Below are positions 8,727-17,999 of a stretch of 64,000 bases of DNA, one piece after another (within the stretch, counting starts at the first letter, position 1; each line of letters begins with the position of its first letter). The notes below the pieces were generated by a model. The model was not told where the DNA came from. It was given only the letters and a program-made list of their open reading frames with translations, and did no database searches. Origin of the DNA: Cyclobacteriaceae bacterium (GTDB lineage Bacteria > Bacteroidota > Bacteroidia > Cytophagales > Cyclobacteriaceae); the NCBI GenBank assembly GCA_028284125.1, contig JANQSI010000004.1, positions 362,038 to 426,037 of the forward strand. The letters are read 5' to 3'. The translations under genes were made by a program, and so were the position numbers.

Positions 8727-10070
8727 TTACAAATCACTCAAATCAAAGGACTCCATAAAGGCTGTAGTGAACTTTCCAGATTTAAACCCTTCATCGTCCA
8801 TCAACTTCAAATGGAATGGAATTGTAGTTTTGATTCCCTCGATGACGGTTTCACCCAGTGCTCTTTTCATTTTGATGATTGCTTCTTCACGCGTTTGTGC
8901 CGTGACGATTAGTTTGGCAATCATTGAATCGTAGAATGGTGGAATGGTATAACCCGCATAAACATGGCTGTCTACTCGAATGCCGTGACCTCCTGGTAAA
9001 TGCAAGTTGGTGATCTTTCCAGGACTTGGTCTGAAATCATTAGTTGGATCTTCAGCGTTGATTCGGCACTCGATTGAGCATAACTGTGGGTAATAATTTC
9101 GACCTGAAATTAATTCGCCAGCAGCAACTTTAATTTGCTCTTTGATCAAGTCATAATCAGTAACTTCTTCAGTGATCGGGTGCTCTACCTGGATTCTTGT
9201 GTTCATTTCCATGAAGTAGAAGTCCCCATGCTTGTCTACCAGAAACTCAACGGTTCCCGCTCCTTCGTACTTAATAGCTTCAGCTCCTTTAATCGCTGCC
9301 TGCCCCATTTTTTCTCTAAGTTCCTGACTTACAATAGGAGATGGGGTTTCCTCAAGTAATTTTTGGTGTCTTCTTTGAATCGAACAATCTCTTTCGGAGA
9401 GGTGACAAGCTTTTCCTTTATGATCACCCACAATCTGAATTTCTACGTGACGCGGCTCTTCCACGAATTTTTCCATGTAAAGGCCATCGTTACCGAAAGC
9501 AGCACCAGATTCTTGCTTCGCACTATCCCATGCTTTTTGAAATTCTTTTTCTTCCTTCACGAGTCTCATCCCTTTTCCACCTCCGCCGGCAGTTGCTTTT
9601 AGCATCACTGGGTAGCCCATTTCTTTGGCTAGTGATTTTCCTTGTTTGACGGATTCTAATAGCCCGTCAGATCCAGGAATTGTTGGTACCCCAGCTTTTT
9701 TCATGGTGGCTTTTGCTGTTGCCTTGTCACCCATCGAGTCGATCATTTTCTCACTGGCACCAATGAATTTGATATTATATTCTTCACAGACGCGAGAGAA
9801 TTCTGCATTTTCCGCCAAGAAACCATATCCCGGATGGATTGCATCCGCGTTGGTTACTTCAGCCGCAGAAATGATGTTCGGTATATTTAAATAAGAATCT
9901 TTTCCTTGAGGTGGACCAATACAAACAGCTTCATCAGCAAATCGGACATGAAGACTATCTCTGTCAGCTGTTGAATATACAGCCACAGTCTTTATACCCA
10001 TTTCCTTACAGGTTCGAATAACACGTAGTGCGATTTCTCCTCTGTTGGCAATTAATATCTTATTGAACAT
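8727..10070 (-). CDS. accC: acetyl-CoA carboxylase, biotin carboxylase subunit
   Basis: ATP-dependent carboxylation of biotin on BCCP, the first half of malonyl-CoA synthesis. 447 aa is normal for AccC. The N-terminus [20 protein letters not shown] is diagnostic. The ATP-grasp region has [14 protein letters not shown] (glycine-rich loop), HVEIQIVGD, the [16 protein letters not shown] block and [18 protein letters not shown] with metal and bicarbonate ligands. The C-terminal RINAEDP block is intact. It is the last gene of the block yceD-rpmF-fabH-efp-accB-accC, 11 bases after accB. No carboxyltransferase subunit lies in the window. Confidence 0.97.
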   Translation of the reverse strand: MFNKILIANRGEIALRVIRTCKEMGIKTVAVYSTADRDSLHVRFADEAVCIGPPQGKDSYLNIPNIISAAEVTNADAIHPGYGFLAENAEFSRVCEEYNIKFIGASEKMIDSMGDKATAKATMKKAGVPTIPGSDGLLESVKQGKSLAKEMGYPVMLKATAGGGGKGMRLVKEEKEFQKAWDSAKQESGAAFGNDGLYMEKFVEEPRHVEIQIVGDHKGKACHLSERDCSIQRRHQKLLEETPSPIVSQELREKMGQAAIKGAEAIKYEGAGTVEFLVDKHGDFYFMEMNTRIQVEHPITEEVTDYDLIKEQIKVAAGELISGRNYYPQLCSIECRINAEDPTNDFRPSPGKITNLHLPGGHGIRVDSHVYAGYTIPPFYDSMIAKLIVTAQTREEAIIKMKRALGETVIEGIKTTIPFHLKLMDDEGFKSGKFTTAFMESFDLSDL

Positions 10071-10081
10071 TGACGCGGGGT

Positions 10082-10561
10082 TTAAGAAGGATCAACTAAG
10101 AAAAGAGGTTGATCATACTCAACCGGCTGAGAATTATCAATGAGAACTTTTACAATTTTTCCTGAAACTTCAGATTCAATTTCATTGAAAAGTTTCATTG
10201 CCTCAACAATGCAAACTGTGTCTCCAGCCTTAACTGTGCTTCCAACTTCAACAAATGCCGGAGAATCCGGATTTGCCGATCGATAGAATGTTCCAATCAT
10301 CGGAGACTTGATTTCGACAAGATTGGCATCAGACCCGGCACTTTCTTCAGCAGGAGCTGCTGATTGTGGGGCTGGGGCAGCTGCAGCAGGCTGTGGAGCC
10401 GGAGCTGGAGCAGCTTGTACAGCTGCAGGAGCGGCAGCAACGACTTGCTGCTCAGGAGACCGCTTAATGCTTACTTTGAGATCTCCGGTTTCTATATTGA
10501 CTTCTTCCAGACCTGATTCTGAGAGAAAATTTATAAGTTCTTGAATTTCTTTAGCCTTCAT
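10082..10561 (-). CDS. accB: acetyl-CoA carboxylase biotin carboxyl carrier protein
   Basis: Carries biotin between the carboxylase and transferase of acetyl-CoA carboxylase. 159 aa: an N-terminal helical domain ([20 protein letters not shown]), an Ala/Pro/Gln-rich linker at about 35-75, and a C-terminal biotinyl domain. The biotinylated lysine is K123 in [10 protein letters not shown], at the usual distance of about 35 residues from the C-terminus. The segment [20 protein letters not shown] is the conserved thumb region. It lies directly upstream of accC, 11 bases apart, and 86 bases after efp. Confidence 0.97.
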   Translation of the reverse strand: MKAKEIQELINFLSESGLEEVNIETGDLKVSIKRSPEQQVVAAAPAAVQAAPAPAPQPAAAAPAPQSAAPAEESAGSDANLVEIKSPMIGTFYRSANPDSPAFVEVGSTVKAGDTVCIVEAMKLFNEIESEVSGKIVKVLIDNSQPVEYDQPLFLVDPS

Positions 10562-10647
10562 AGGTTAGTGTTGATAAATCTCTAAGGAACTAAGGTATTA
10601 TAAAAAAATTTATAGGGTTGGATCAGTTAAGTAAAAATCGCTTGCAA

Positions 10648-11211
10648 TTATTTTACTCTTTCCATGTATGATCCATCCTCCGTGTTGACTTTGATTAGCT
10701 CATCTTGCTCGATGAATAACGGAACCTGTATGGTAGCTCCTGTCTCGATCTCAGCATTCTTAGTCGCATTAGTCGATGTGTTTCCTTTTACGGCAGGCTC
10801 TGAGTATGTGACTTTAACAATTACATGCTGTGGAACTTCACATCCTAAAACTTTTTCTTCTTCTGCATGGAAAAGAACCTGGACTTCCTGACCGTCTTTT
10901 AGAAACTTAGGCGCATTGATCATCGATTCTTCTATCGAAATTTGTTCATAAGTGCCAGTATCCATGAAATGATAGCCCATATCATCTTTGTATAGGAATT
11001 GGAATGGTCGACGTTCCACTCGAGCGGTAGTTATTTTGTGACCCGCTGAAAATGTATTGTCGATAACCTTTCCAGTGGTTATGCTTTTTAGTTTAGTTCT
11101 AACGAAGGCAGGGCCTTTTCCAGGCTTCACATGTTGAAATTCTACGATGCTGAATAAGTCATGATTATATTCAATGACTAGTCCATTTTTTATATCTGCT
11201 GTAGTTGCCAT
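10648..11211 (-). CDS. efp: translation elongation factor P
   Basis: Relieves ribosome stalling at polyproline stretches. 187 aa with the three-domain KOW/OB arrangement: MATTADIKNGLVIEYNHDLF, then the exposed loop VKPGKGPAFVRTK, whose lysine in KPGKG is the position modified in other bacteria. The C-terminal domain shows ETGATIQVPLFIEQDELIKVNTEDGSYMER. The gene lies between fabH (12 bases upstream) and accB. I see no EpmA/EpmB modification genes in the window. Two polyproline-rich proteins occur nearby (46 aa at 19215-19355 and the AccB linker), the kind of substrate EF-P helps. Confidence 0.97.
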   Translation of the reverse strand: MATTADIKNGLVIEYNHDLFSIVEFQHVKPGKGPAFVRTKLKSITTGKVIDNTFSAGHKITTARVERRPFQFLYKDDMGYHFMDTGTYEQISIEESMINAPKFLKDGQEVQVLFHAEEEKVLGCEVPQHVIVKVTYSEPAVKGNTSTNATKNAEIETGATIQVPLFIEQDELIKVNTEDGSYMERVK

Positions 11212-11223
11212 GTTTCTTGAATT

Positions 11224-12222
11224 TTATTTTGGATCGTAAGCCCATTTTACCCAGATCGCTCCCCAGGTGAACCCACCTCCAAATGCTGCTAAAATAAGAT
11301 TGTCACCTTTTTTCAATTGAGGTTCATAATCGTGTAGACAAAGTGGAATGGTCCCACTGGTCGTATTTCCGTATTTATGAATGTTCAGCATCACCTTCTC
11401 ATCTCCGATTCCCATTCTCCTTGCTGTTGCGTCAATGATTCGCTTGTTCGCTTGGTGTGGAACTAGAAATGAAATATCGTCTCCTGTCAAGCCATTTCTT
11501 TCCATCACCTCAGCTGCTATGTCTGCCATATTCTTGACGGCAAATTTGAAAACCATAGCGCCCTCTTGACGAGCAAAGTGTTCTCTGCTGTTGACGGTAT
11601 CTACCGTAGCTGGACGTCTGCTTCCGCCGGCCTTCATGTGTAGGAAAGGCTCACCTGAACCGTCAGATCTTAGAATGGAATCTTTAATTCCATAATCTTC
11701 TTCGGTAGGTTCGAGCATTACTGCACCTCCACCATCTCCGAAAATGATGCAAGTGGTACGATCGGTGTAATCCACGATGGATGACATCTTATCAGCACCA
11801 ATCACAACAACCTTCTTGTATTTTCCAGTTTCTATAAATTGGGATCCGGTTGTTAGCGCATAGATGAATCCTGAGCAAGCAGCTTGCAGATCATATCCAA
11901 ATGCATTCACAGCTCCAACTTTGTTTGCAATAACATTTGCAGTCGCCGGAAACACCATGTCTGGTGTTGTAGTCGCACAGATGATCAGGTCAATTTCTTC
12001 TGGCTTAGTGTTGGTTTTTTCCATAAGCCCTTCTAAAGCCTTCACGGCCATTACAGAAGTGCCTTGGTCTTCGCCTTTAAGAATGTGTCGCTCTTTGATG
12101 CCAGTTCTGCTTGTGATCCATTCATCATTGGTATCAACCATTGACTCCAGGTCTTTATTCGTGAGAATATCCTCAGGAACATAACCATGAATTCCGGTAA
12201 TAGCGGCTTGGATTCGCGACAT
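11224..12222 (-). CDS. fabH: beta-ketoacyl-ACP synthase III
   Basis: Condenses acetyl-CoA or a branched acyl-CoA with malonyl-ACP to start type II fatty acid synthesis. 332 aa with the full catalytic triad: C116 in AACSGF, H256 in PHQANKR and N286 in GNTTSGT. The N-terminus ([19 protein letters not shown]) and the [10 protein letters not shown] block are typical. It lies in the conserved order yceD-rpmF-fabH; plsX, which sits between rpmF and fabH in many bacteria, is absent here. It follows rpmF by 11 bases, so is probably co-transcribed. Confidence 0.97.
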   Translation of the reverse strand: MSRIQAAITGIHGYVPEDILTNKDLESMVDTNDEWITSRTGIKERHILKGEDQGTSVMAVKALEGLMEKTNTKPEEIDLIICATTTPDMVFPATANVIANKVGAVNAFGYDLQAACSGFIYALTTGSQFIETGKYKKVVVIGADKMSSIVDYTDRTTCIIFGDGGGAVMLEPTEEDYGIKDSILRSDGSGEPFLHMKAGGSRRPATVDTVNSREHFARQEGAMVFKFAVKNMADIAAEVMERNGLTGDDISFLVPHQANKRIIDATARRMGIGDEKVMLNIHKYGNTTSGTIPLCLHDYEPQLKKGDNLILAAFGGGFTWGAIWVKWAYDPK

Positions 12223-12233
12223 AAAAGATTAGC

Positions 12234-12425
12234 TTAAGCTAATACTTCTTTCTCCATTACTACTTTTCCCTTGTAGTACAGTTTTCCTTCGTGCCAGAAT
12301 GCACGATGAGGTAAATGTGGCTCACCAGTTGTAGGGCAGATCACATAGTTTTTAGGTGTTGCCTTGTAATGGGTTCTTCTTTTATCCCTCCTGGTCTTCG
12401 AAATTTTGCGTTTTGGATGCGCCAT
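12234..12425 (-). CDS. rpmF: 50S ribosomal protein L32
   Basis: 63-aa protein of the large ribosomal subunit. The N-terminus [20 protein letters not shown] is diagnostic. [14 protein letters not shown] matches the L32 core with a single cysteine, so this is a form without the four-cysteine zinc ribbon. It follows yceD by 32 bases and precedes fabH, the widely conserved arrangement linking ribosome and lipid synthesis. Confidence 0.96.
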   Translation of the reverse strand: MAHPKRKISKTRRDKRRTHYKATPKNYVICPTTGEPHLPHRAFWHEGKLYYKGKVVMEKEVLA

Positions 12426-12457
12426 TTTTCCTTTGTCTTAAAGCGTTTAAACTCTTC

Positions 12458-12967
12458 TTATTTCAATTTTTTTAAGGCTTCCCATCGGGGATCCACCTCA
12501 TTTTTATCATCATCCTCTACATCAGAGGAGTAAATCAATTCGTCACTTTCGCTATCATCCTTAAATTTTGGATGAAGCTTCTTCATCGGAATTTCCAACG
12601 AGATAGACTCATATAAAAACTCCGAAATGTTGATTTCCTGGGCGTCTTTCGTGATCACAAATACATTTTCGCTCAGCTCTCTGTCTTCATCACCGTATTT
12701 GTAAATCACCTCCTGATTCACCGCAATTGGATAGTTGAATTTTTCAAGACTTCTATCACAAACCAACTCCACAGTTCCTTCAATTTTCAGATTCAAATCC
12801 AACATCGAATCAGACTTCACTAAATCAACATTGCAAGTGCCTTTGCCCTCGCTAATCAGACTGTTTTCAAATTCTGAGAAGAACTCATTGTCGAACTCAA
12901 ATTCAAAACTATGAGTATCGTTACTTAGGCCAAAAATCTCAATTTTGTAACGCCTAGAATTCTTCAT
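12458..12967 (-). CDS. yceD: YceD/DUF177 family protein
   Basis: Protein of 169 aa with the DUF177 layout: an N-terminal beta region, the sequence GTVELVCDRSLEKFNYPI holding the conserved cysteine, then EINISEFLYESISLEIPMKKLHP, and an acidic tail ending in DPRWEALKKLK, which is the conserved family ending. Homologues next to rpmF have been linked to 23S rRNA accumulation in other bacteria and plants; I infer the same role here. It starts the block yceD-rpmF-fabH-efp-accB-accC. Between it and pdxA is a 255-base gap holding an interspersed repeat. Confidence 0.9.
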   Translation of the reverse strand: MKNSRRYKIEIFGLSNDTHSFEFEFDNEFFSEFENSLISEGKGTCNVDLVKSDSMLDLNLKIEGTVELVCDRSLEKFNYPIAVNQEVIYKYGDEDRELSENVFVITKDAQEINISEFLYESISLEIPMKKLHPKFKDDSESDELIYSSDVEDDDKNEVDPRWEALKKLK

Positions 12968-13125
12968 TTTTACTCACCTCCCGATAAAGAACCGCAAATT
13001 TAGATAGAATGCGGGGACTACAAAACATTTAGCGCTATCATTTCGCTATTTATTTGGTGTGATTTGAGACGATAGTAAATAGAATCTGTATTAGATTATA
13101 CAACATATCAATGTCTGTCGGAATT

Positions 13126-13200
13126 CCTCCCTTGAGGAAGGTTAGGAGGGTGTTTTGATGACAGTTTCAAAAACACACCTATAATCCCCTCAAGGGGATA
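13126..13200. repeat. imperfect inverted-repeat element (interspersed palindrome type)
   Basis: Two arms of about 28 bases face each other around a centre near 13165. The left arm contains CTCCCTTGAGGAAGG, TTAGGAGGGTGTTTT; the right arm contains AAAACACACCTATAAT, CCCCTCAAGGGGAT, which pairs with the left in most positions. Each arm also has an internal palindrome (CCCCTCAAGGGG). This resembles the small interspersed repeats scattered between genes of Bacteroidota. It lies in the gap between pdxA and yceD and could act as a hairpin between the two transcription units. Confidence 0.55.
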
Positions 13201-13222
13201 TTTCGTGTGTATTCAATTGCTT

Positions 13223-14257
13223 TTAGGATTCATTGGGATTTCCGTTTTCGTTTCTTTGATTAACAATATCATTTGCCACATAAAGCGCATTTCTAAATGA
13301 AGTGGGGTCAGCTTCATTTTTTCCTGAAATTGCGAATGCGGTTCCATGGTCCGGAGATGTTCTAACAAAAGAAAGACCTGCGGTATAATTCACGCCACTT
13401 TCAAAGGCTAGTGTTTTGAATGGTACCAAACCTTGATCATGATACATGGCTAAAATTCCATCAAAGTTTTTGTAGTTAGCCATACCAAAAAATCCATCGG
13501 CTGGGAACGGTCCGAAAACCAAGTGATGTTCGTTTTTGAATTGGGTAATTACAGGATTAATGATCTTTTCTTCTTCGTCACCTAGTAAACCATTTTCTCC
13601 TGCGTGTGGATTAACCCCCAGAACAGCGACTCTAGGTTTTTTTATTCCAAAATCATTCTTCAAGGATTTGATCATGATCTTGAGTTTTGAAGTGATTTTC
13701 TCCTGACTGATTTTACTACTGACTTCTTTTAGTGGCACATGTCCAGTTACTACGCCAACTCGAAGACCCTCGTGGACCAGGAACATCAAACTATCTTTTG
13801 CATCATCTTGCTGGGTGAGATATTCTGTATGGCCTGGAAATTTGAAATTATCTTCCTGAACCAGTTCTTTGCTTAAAGGGGCTGTGGCTATCGCGTGGAT
13901 TTTTCCTTCTTTCAGGTCTTCAGTGGCTTTTTGAAGCGCTAATCGTGCGTATTTCCCGCCTTTTTCATTTGCTTGTCCGGGTTTAATTTCCACCTCGTCA
14001 TTCCAAACATTTAGAATATTCACTTTTTTATGATGAATCTTATCCAAAGATGGGATCTGGTGATAGTTGAAGTCTTCTTTGTTTAGCGCTTTTCTGTAAA
14101 AAGAAATGATCTTGGAAGAGCCATAAACAACCGGCGTAAACTGCTTGATGATTCTAGGATCTTCTAGCGATTTTATAATCACCTCAGGTCCGATTCCATT
14201 GATATCGCCGATGGTGATCCCTATTACATTTTTTTTCTTTTGGTGCGAGTCGCTCAT
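13223..14257 (-). CDS. pdxA: 4-hydroxythreonine-4-phosphate dehydrogenase
   Basis: NAD-dependent oxidation in the DXP-dependent pathway to pyridoxal 5'-phosphate (vitamin B6). 344 aa. Motifs: IGITIGDINGIGPEVIIKS at the N-terminus, the metal-site segment FPGHTEYLTQ, GVNPHAGENGLLG, and MYHDQGLVPFKTLAF. Family length is about 330-350, so it is complete. The gene is upstream of yceD in the same direction, an order seen in many Bacteroidota, but a repeat element separates them. Its start codon lies almost back-to-back with rsmA on the other strand. Confidence 0.95.
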   Translation of the reverse strand: MSDSHQKKKNVIGITIGDINGIGPEVIIKSLEDPRIIKQFTPVVYGSSKIISFYRKALNKEDFNYHQIPSLDKIHHKKVNILNVWNDEVEIKPGQANEKGGKYARLALQKATEDLKEGKIHAIATAPLSKELVQEDNFKFPGHTEYLTQQDDAKDSLMFLVHEGLRVGVVTGHVPLKEVSSKISQEKITSKLKIMIKSLKNDFGIKKPRVAVLGVNPHAGENGLLGDEEEKIINPVITQFKNEHHLVFGPFPADGFFGMANYKNFDGILAMYHDQGLVPFKTLAFESGVNYTAGLSFVRTSPDHGTAFAISGKNEADPTSFRNALYVANDIVNQRNENGNPNES

Positions 14258-14298
14258 TGTTTACTTTAACAGATTTGAAGATAACAACCTCCAATAAG

Positions 14299-15066
14299 TT
14301 GGCAAGCGTAAAACCCAAAAAACATTTAGGGCAACATTTTTTGAAAGACGAAAACATCGCCCAAAAAATTGTTGACTCTCTCACGGAAAAGGAAAGACTT
14401 GTCATTGAGGTTGGTCCGGGAACTGGCGTATTGACCAAGTATCTTTTGCAAACCGATTTAAGCGAATTTATTGCATTGGATGTTGATCGAGAATCAATTG
14501 ATTACTTGAAGAGAAATTTTCCAGATTGTTCAGACCAATTCGTACTTGAAGATTTCCTCAAATATTCTATTGAGAAGGATTATGCAGTGATTGGAAATTT
14601 TCCCTATAACATTTCTTCGCAGCTCTTTTTCAAATTTTGGGATGATCGAGATAAGGTATCTGAAGTCGTGTGCATGATCCAGAAAGAGGTGGCTGATAGG
14701 ATTTGCTCAAAAGAAGGATCCAAAACGTATGGAATTCTCAGTGTGTTGCTTCAGGCTTTTTTTGATATTGAATATTTATTCACTGTTCCACCTCAAGTTT
14801 TCCAGCCTCCACCCAAGGTTGATTCGGCAGTTATTCGATTGAAACGCAACGAAATTCAAAAGCTAGAGTGTGATGAAAACTTATTCAAGCGAGTGGTAAA
14901 GGCGGGTTTTGGCAAGCGAAGAAAAACATTGCGCAACGCCTTAAAAGACATAAATTTGCCCGAATCAGTCAGCGGCCTGGAAATCTTGAATTCAAGGGCT
15001 GAACAATTGACCGTCGCACAGTTTATTTCGCTTACCACTAAAATCTCCTCGGGATGGAAGCAGTGA
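14299..15066 (+). CDS. rsmA: 16S rRNA (adenine1518-N6/adenine1519-N6)-dimethyltransferase
   Basis: Dimethylates two adjacent adenines near the 3' end of 16S rRNA during 30S assembly (KsgA). Signature motifs: KKHLGQHFL, the SAM-binding VIEVGPGTGVLT, and the catalytic GNFPYNISSQ. The C-terminal domain carries VPPQVFQPPPKVDSAV and FGKRRKTLRNAL. There is no ATG before the first conserved motif. I chose TTG at 14299 because it gives MASVKPKKHLGQHFL, the usual family start; TTG at 14275 or 14257 would extend it by 8 or 14 codons. The last 13 bases overlap mgtE. Start position is uncertain, function is not. Confidence 0.95.
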   Translation: MASVKPKKHLGQHFLKDENIAQKIVDSLTEKERLVIEVGPGTGVLTKYLLQTDLSEFIALDVDRESIDYLKRNFPDCSDQFVLEDFLKYSIEKDYAVIGNFPYNISSQLFFKFWDDRDKVSEVVCMIQKEVADRICSKEGSKTYGILSVLLQAFFDIEYLFTVPPQVFQPPPKVDSAVIRLKRNEIQKLECDENLFKRVVKAGFGKRRKTLRNALKDINLPESVSGLEILNSRAEQLTVAQFISLTTKISSGWKQ

Positions 15067-16418
15067 AAACATTTGAGTTATCCGTCGAGTTCAAGGAACG
15101 CTTCAAACAGGCCTTGGAGGAGAATGACAATGCGTTCATCATGGACAGCCTGGATGGGGTAAACGCTGCGGATATTTCGGCTTTCCTTGATGAGTTTAGT
15201 TCTGAGGAATGCAAATACGTCTTTGATTTGTTGACTGTCGAGACAGGCGCGGAAATTCTTGAAGAACTGGAGGAAGACGTTCGCGGTGAATTCCTAAAGC
15301 AATTCACAGCCAGAGAGATTGCTGCCTTTGTGGAGCAGATGGATTCGGATGATGGGACAGACCTCCTATACGAAATGCATGTTTCCGACAGGAATGAGGT
15401 TATTCGTCAAATCAATGATGAAGAAAAGGCTTCCCACCTAATGGAGCTCCTGGAGTACGATGAAGATGTGGCAGGAGGTCTAATGGCAAAAGAACTAATT
15501 AAAGCCAATCACAATTGGAACATTCTTCAGTGTATTGAAGAAATAAGAAAGCAGGCGGAAAATATTGAGAAAATCTACTCGGTGTATGTGGTCAACGATA
15601 AGGAAGAGTTGATAGGAAAGGTAGGATTGAAGAAGATCATTCTTGCAAACGATGCGTCCAAGGTTGCGGACATTTACGATGATGAACTTGTTTCGGTAGA
15701 AACATCTGCAACTGAAGAGGAGGTTGCGAGCATTATGCAGAAGTACGATTTGGAGGCGGTTCCTGTTGTAAATGCTCGTGGGAGATTAGTTGGCAGAATT
15801 ACCATTGATGATGTTATTGATGTCATCACCGAAAATGCCGAAGAAGAGCGGCAATTAATGTCAGGTGTAAGTTCTGACGTGGAGGAGGATGATTCTGTTT
15901 GGAGAATCTCCAAAGCACGTTTGCCGTGGCTGATTATTGGAATGGCTGGTGGATTAGTGGGTGCTCAATTCATGGGGTTTTTCAGAGAAGAAATTATCAT
16001 CGTTCCTGCTTTGGCCTTTTTTATTCCTTTGATTACAGCTTCAGGCGGAAACGTTGGAATTCAATCCTCATCTATCGTGGTTCAAAGTCTTGCTAATCCA
16101 AACGTGTTTGCTAGCAGCATGTTGAAACGTTTGATTAAGGTATTTTTCGTAGCTGTAGTAAATGGAATCATCTTGGCTTTGATGGTTTTTGGTTCTGTGA
16201 TTCTATTTATGAGTGATCAATCGCTGGCCGCAACTGTTTCTATTGCGCTATTTTCTGTTGTTTTACTTGCTTCGTTCATGGGAACGGTAACACCTTTGGT
16301 TTTGAACCGATTTGGTGTCAATCCAGCGCTAGCTTCAGGACCTTTTATCACAACAACGAACGATTTACTCGGTTTAGCTGTCTACTTCTCAGTAGCGCAC
16401 CTTTTATATAATCTATGA
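15054..16418 (+). CDS. mgtE: magnesium transporter MgtE
   Basis: Mg2+ channel of the inner membrane, 454 aa, the normal length. The N-terminal superhelical MgtE_N domain (about 5-130) is followed by a CBS-domain pair (about 130-255, with EEVASIMQKYDLEAVPVVNARGRLVG and ITIDDVIDVITENAEEE) that senses cytosolic Mg2+. Five membrane helices follow from about 285. The pore helix block ASGGNVGIQSSSIVVQSLA is intact, as is the C-terminal TNDLLGLAVYFSVA. Its ATG overlaps the end of rsmA, and its stop overlaps the next gene by 4 bases (ATGA), so the three are likely translationally coupled. Confidence 0.95.
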   Translation: MEAVKTFELSVEFKERFKQALEENDNAFIMDSLDGVNAADISAFLDEFSSEECKYVFDLLTVETGAEILEELEEDVRGEFLKQFTAREIAAFVEQMDSDDGTDLLYEMHVSDRNEVIRQINDEEKASHLMELLEYDEDVAGGLMAKELIKANHNWNILQCIEEIRKQAENIEKIYSVYVVNDKEELIGKVGLKKIILANDASKVADIYDDELVSVETSATEEEVASIMQKYDLEAVPVVNARGRLVGRITIDDVIDVITENAEEERQLMSGVSSDVEEDDSVWRISKARLPWLIIGMAGGLVGAQFMGFFREEIIIVPALAFFIPLITASGGNVGIQSSSIVVQSLANPNVFASSMLKRLIKVFFVAVVNGIILALMVFGSVILFMSDQSLAATVSIALFSVVLLASFMGTVTPLVLNRFGVNPALASGPFITTTNDLLGLAVYFSVAHLLYNL

Positions 16419-17362
16419 GTATAAATAACCGAGTGCTTATCATTGACCAGATGCATGAGAGCATTGTGCCCATGCTTGAAGAAATTGGATGTGAGGTCAA
16501 TTATGAACCATCGATATCCAGGGAAGAAATCCTTGATTCTATTGGCAGTTATTCTGGCCTTATTGTTAGAAGCAAAACTTCCGTTGATCAGGAGTTGATC
16601 AATGCTGCACACCAGTTGCAATTTGTCGCTCGAGCTGGAGCTGGTATGGATAAATTGGATACCGATTATCTGCGATCGAAGAATATTACAATCCTTAATG
16701 CTCCTGAAGGGAATAGAGATGCCGTTGGTGAGCATGCCATGGGACTATTACTGAATCTGCTGAATCAGATAACAATCGCGAATGAAGAAGTTAAGCGTGG
16801 AGAATGGAGACGTGAGGAAAACAGGGGAATGGAATTGAAAGGGAAGGTTGTAGGGATTTATGGGTTTGGAAATACAGGTTCATCATTTGCTAAGCGGTTA
16901 AGCGGGTTTTCATGCGAGGTTTTAGCTTTCGATAAATACAGGACGAATTTTGGCAATGAGTTGGTTCAGGAAGTTTCTGAAGACGAGTTTAGGGAAAGGG
17001 TTGAGGTTCTAAGCATTCATGTTCCACTAACCGAAGAAACGAACGCTTACTTTTCACAAGAAGAGCTTAAGCGATATCCTAATCTGAAGATCATTTTAAA
17101 TACTGCTAGAGGAGAGCTGCTTCCACTTTCAGATGTTGTTGAGCTATTAGAAAACAATAATCTTTCAGGTGCAGGACTGGATGTTTTGGAAAATGAAAAA
17201 CTGGACAAACTGACTGAGTCTGAGCAATCAGTTTTCCAACGATTAGCATCCAACAAAAACGTCATCCTGACACCTCATGTAGCCGGTTGGACACATGAAT
17301 CCTACAGAAGGATAAACCAAGTATTGGTTGAGAAGATTAGGAAATTGAACTTATTCCAATAA
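16415..17362 (+). CDS. D-isomer 2-hydroxyacid dehydrogenase, phosphoglycerate dehydrogenase-like
   Basis: NAD(P)-dependent dehydrogenase of 315 aa. It has the two-domain fold: an N-terminal substrate-binding half with VRSKTSVDQELINAA and VARAGAGMDKLD, then the Rossmann motif VVGIYGFGNTGSSFAKRL near residue 145. The catalytic arginine is in LNTARGELL and the catalytic histidine in LTPHVAGWTHES. The pattern DxxxxxxNI.I.NAPEGNRDAVGEHA fits the SerA side of the family, but it lacks the ACT regulatory domain of E. coli SerA. A serine-pathway role is plausible, not proven. It overlaps mgtE by 4 bases and converges with the STAS-like gene, overlapping it by 12 bases. Confidence 0.85.
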   Translation: MSINNRVLIIDQMHESIVPMLEEIGCEVNYEPSISREEILDSIGSYSGLIVRSKTSVDQELINAAHQLQFVARAGAGMDKLDTDYLRSKNITILNAPEGNRDAVGEHAMGLLLNLLNQITIANEEVKRGEWRREENRGMELKGKVVGIYGFGNTGSSFAKRLSGFSCEVLAFDKYRTNFGNELVQEVSEDEFRERVEVLSIHVPLTEETNAYFSQEELKRYPNLKIILNTARGELLPLSDVVELLENNNLSGAGLDVLENEKLDKLTESEQSVFQRLASNKNVILTPHVAGWTHESYRRINQVLVEKIRKLNLFQ

Positions 17363-17788
17363 CCACTTTTCAGCTTCATCGTAATCATCAAACTTTTTCA
17401 TTTTCATGTTGGGCAATATAAGGCTGATTGCTGTTGCCATCATGTTGCTGAAAATTTTCCCCATGGATGATTTTGCATTGATTAGAGCTACTTTATCTAC
17501 TTTTCGAGCTATTCTTTTTGCACGGGTTTTAAGAAGATCTTTGATCCATACACGAGCTTCAGTATCAAATTCATCCAACTTTCTTCTATCAACAAGCAAC
17601 TTCGTAAATCCATCAAATTCTACTGCATCACCGGCTCGATTAAGTAGATCTGAAGCAATCTTGACATCTACTTTTCCATACCAGGAAATTTTAGTGATTT
17701 TATTTTTTTTATCTAGCTCAAAGATGTTTCCATCCAACTCTTTTTGAACCACGAAATCGGTGGTTGTAGTGGCGGTATTGGTTTCCAT
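17351..17788 (-). CDS. STAS/SpoIIAA-like protein of unknown function
   Basis: Cytosolic protein of 145 aa. After a Thr-rich start it shows the alternating strand-helix pattern of the SpoIIAA-like/STAS fold: ITKISWYGKVDVKIASDLLNRAGDAVEFDG, FTKLLVDRRKLDEFDTEARVWI, and KVALINAKSSMGKIFSNMMATAI, ending with FDDYDEAEKWLLE, a typical last helix. Bacteroidota carry many such single-domain proteins whose partners are unknown. There is no obvious phosphorylatable serine motif of the anti-anti-sigma type. The upstream region towards greA contains a palindrome and a 21-bp-spaced direct repeat that could control it. Its 3' end overlaps the neighbouring dehydrogenase by 12 bases. Confidence 0.65.
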   Translation of the reverse strand: METNTATTTTDFVVQKELDGNIFELDKKNKITKISWYGKVDVKIASDLLNRAGDAVEFDGFTKLLVDRRKLDEFDTEARVWIKDLLKTRAKRIARKVDKVALINAKSSMGKIFSNMMATAISLILPNMKMKKFDDYDEAEKWLLE

Positions 17789-17838
17789 TTTTTAATGTAA
17801 TTAGGGTGATAAATCGCTTAATGAACCTAAGTTATATA

Positions 17839-17892
17839 TTATCAATTGATAATTAATAAAAACTAGTTGAATGCGCGTAAATACTAGTTGAA
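17839..17892. promoter_or_regulatory. palindrome plus 21-bp-spaced direct repeat in the STAS-like/greA divergent region
   Basis: TTATCAATTGATAA (17839-17852) is a perfect palindrome. Next to it ACTAGTTGAA occurs twice (17862-17871 and 17883-17892), start to start 21 bp, two helical turns. This arrangement suits a dimeric regulator binding one DNA face. It could act on either divergent gene. Confidence 0.5.
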
Positions 17893-17937
17893 AAAGGAAT
17901 GTGATTCTGTAAACAAATCAGCTGGAAACTCAAATGT

Positions 17938-17970
17938 TTTGACATAAGAGCGTTATTTCCCTTATATTTG
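17938..17970 (+). promoter_or_regulatory. greA promoter, Bacteroidota type
   Basis: TTTG at 17938-17941 and TATATTTG at 17963-17970 with a 21-base spacer match the -33/-7 consensus of the phylum. The predicted transcript begins near 17974, leaving a leader of about 75 bases before greA. Confidence 0.75.
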
Positions 17971-17999
17971 CATAACTATATATGAAGACACATAATAGC

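Noticed and set aside
10308..10544. 78-aa Ala/Gly/Cys-rich plus-strand frame opposite accB
   Set aside because: It is the complement of the Ala/Pro/Gln linker of AccB, a typical low-complexity shadow.
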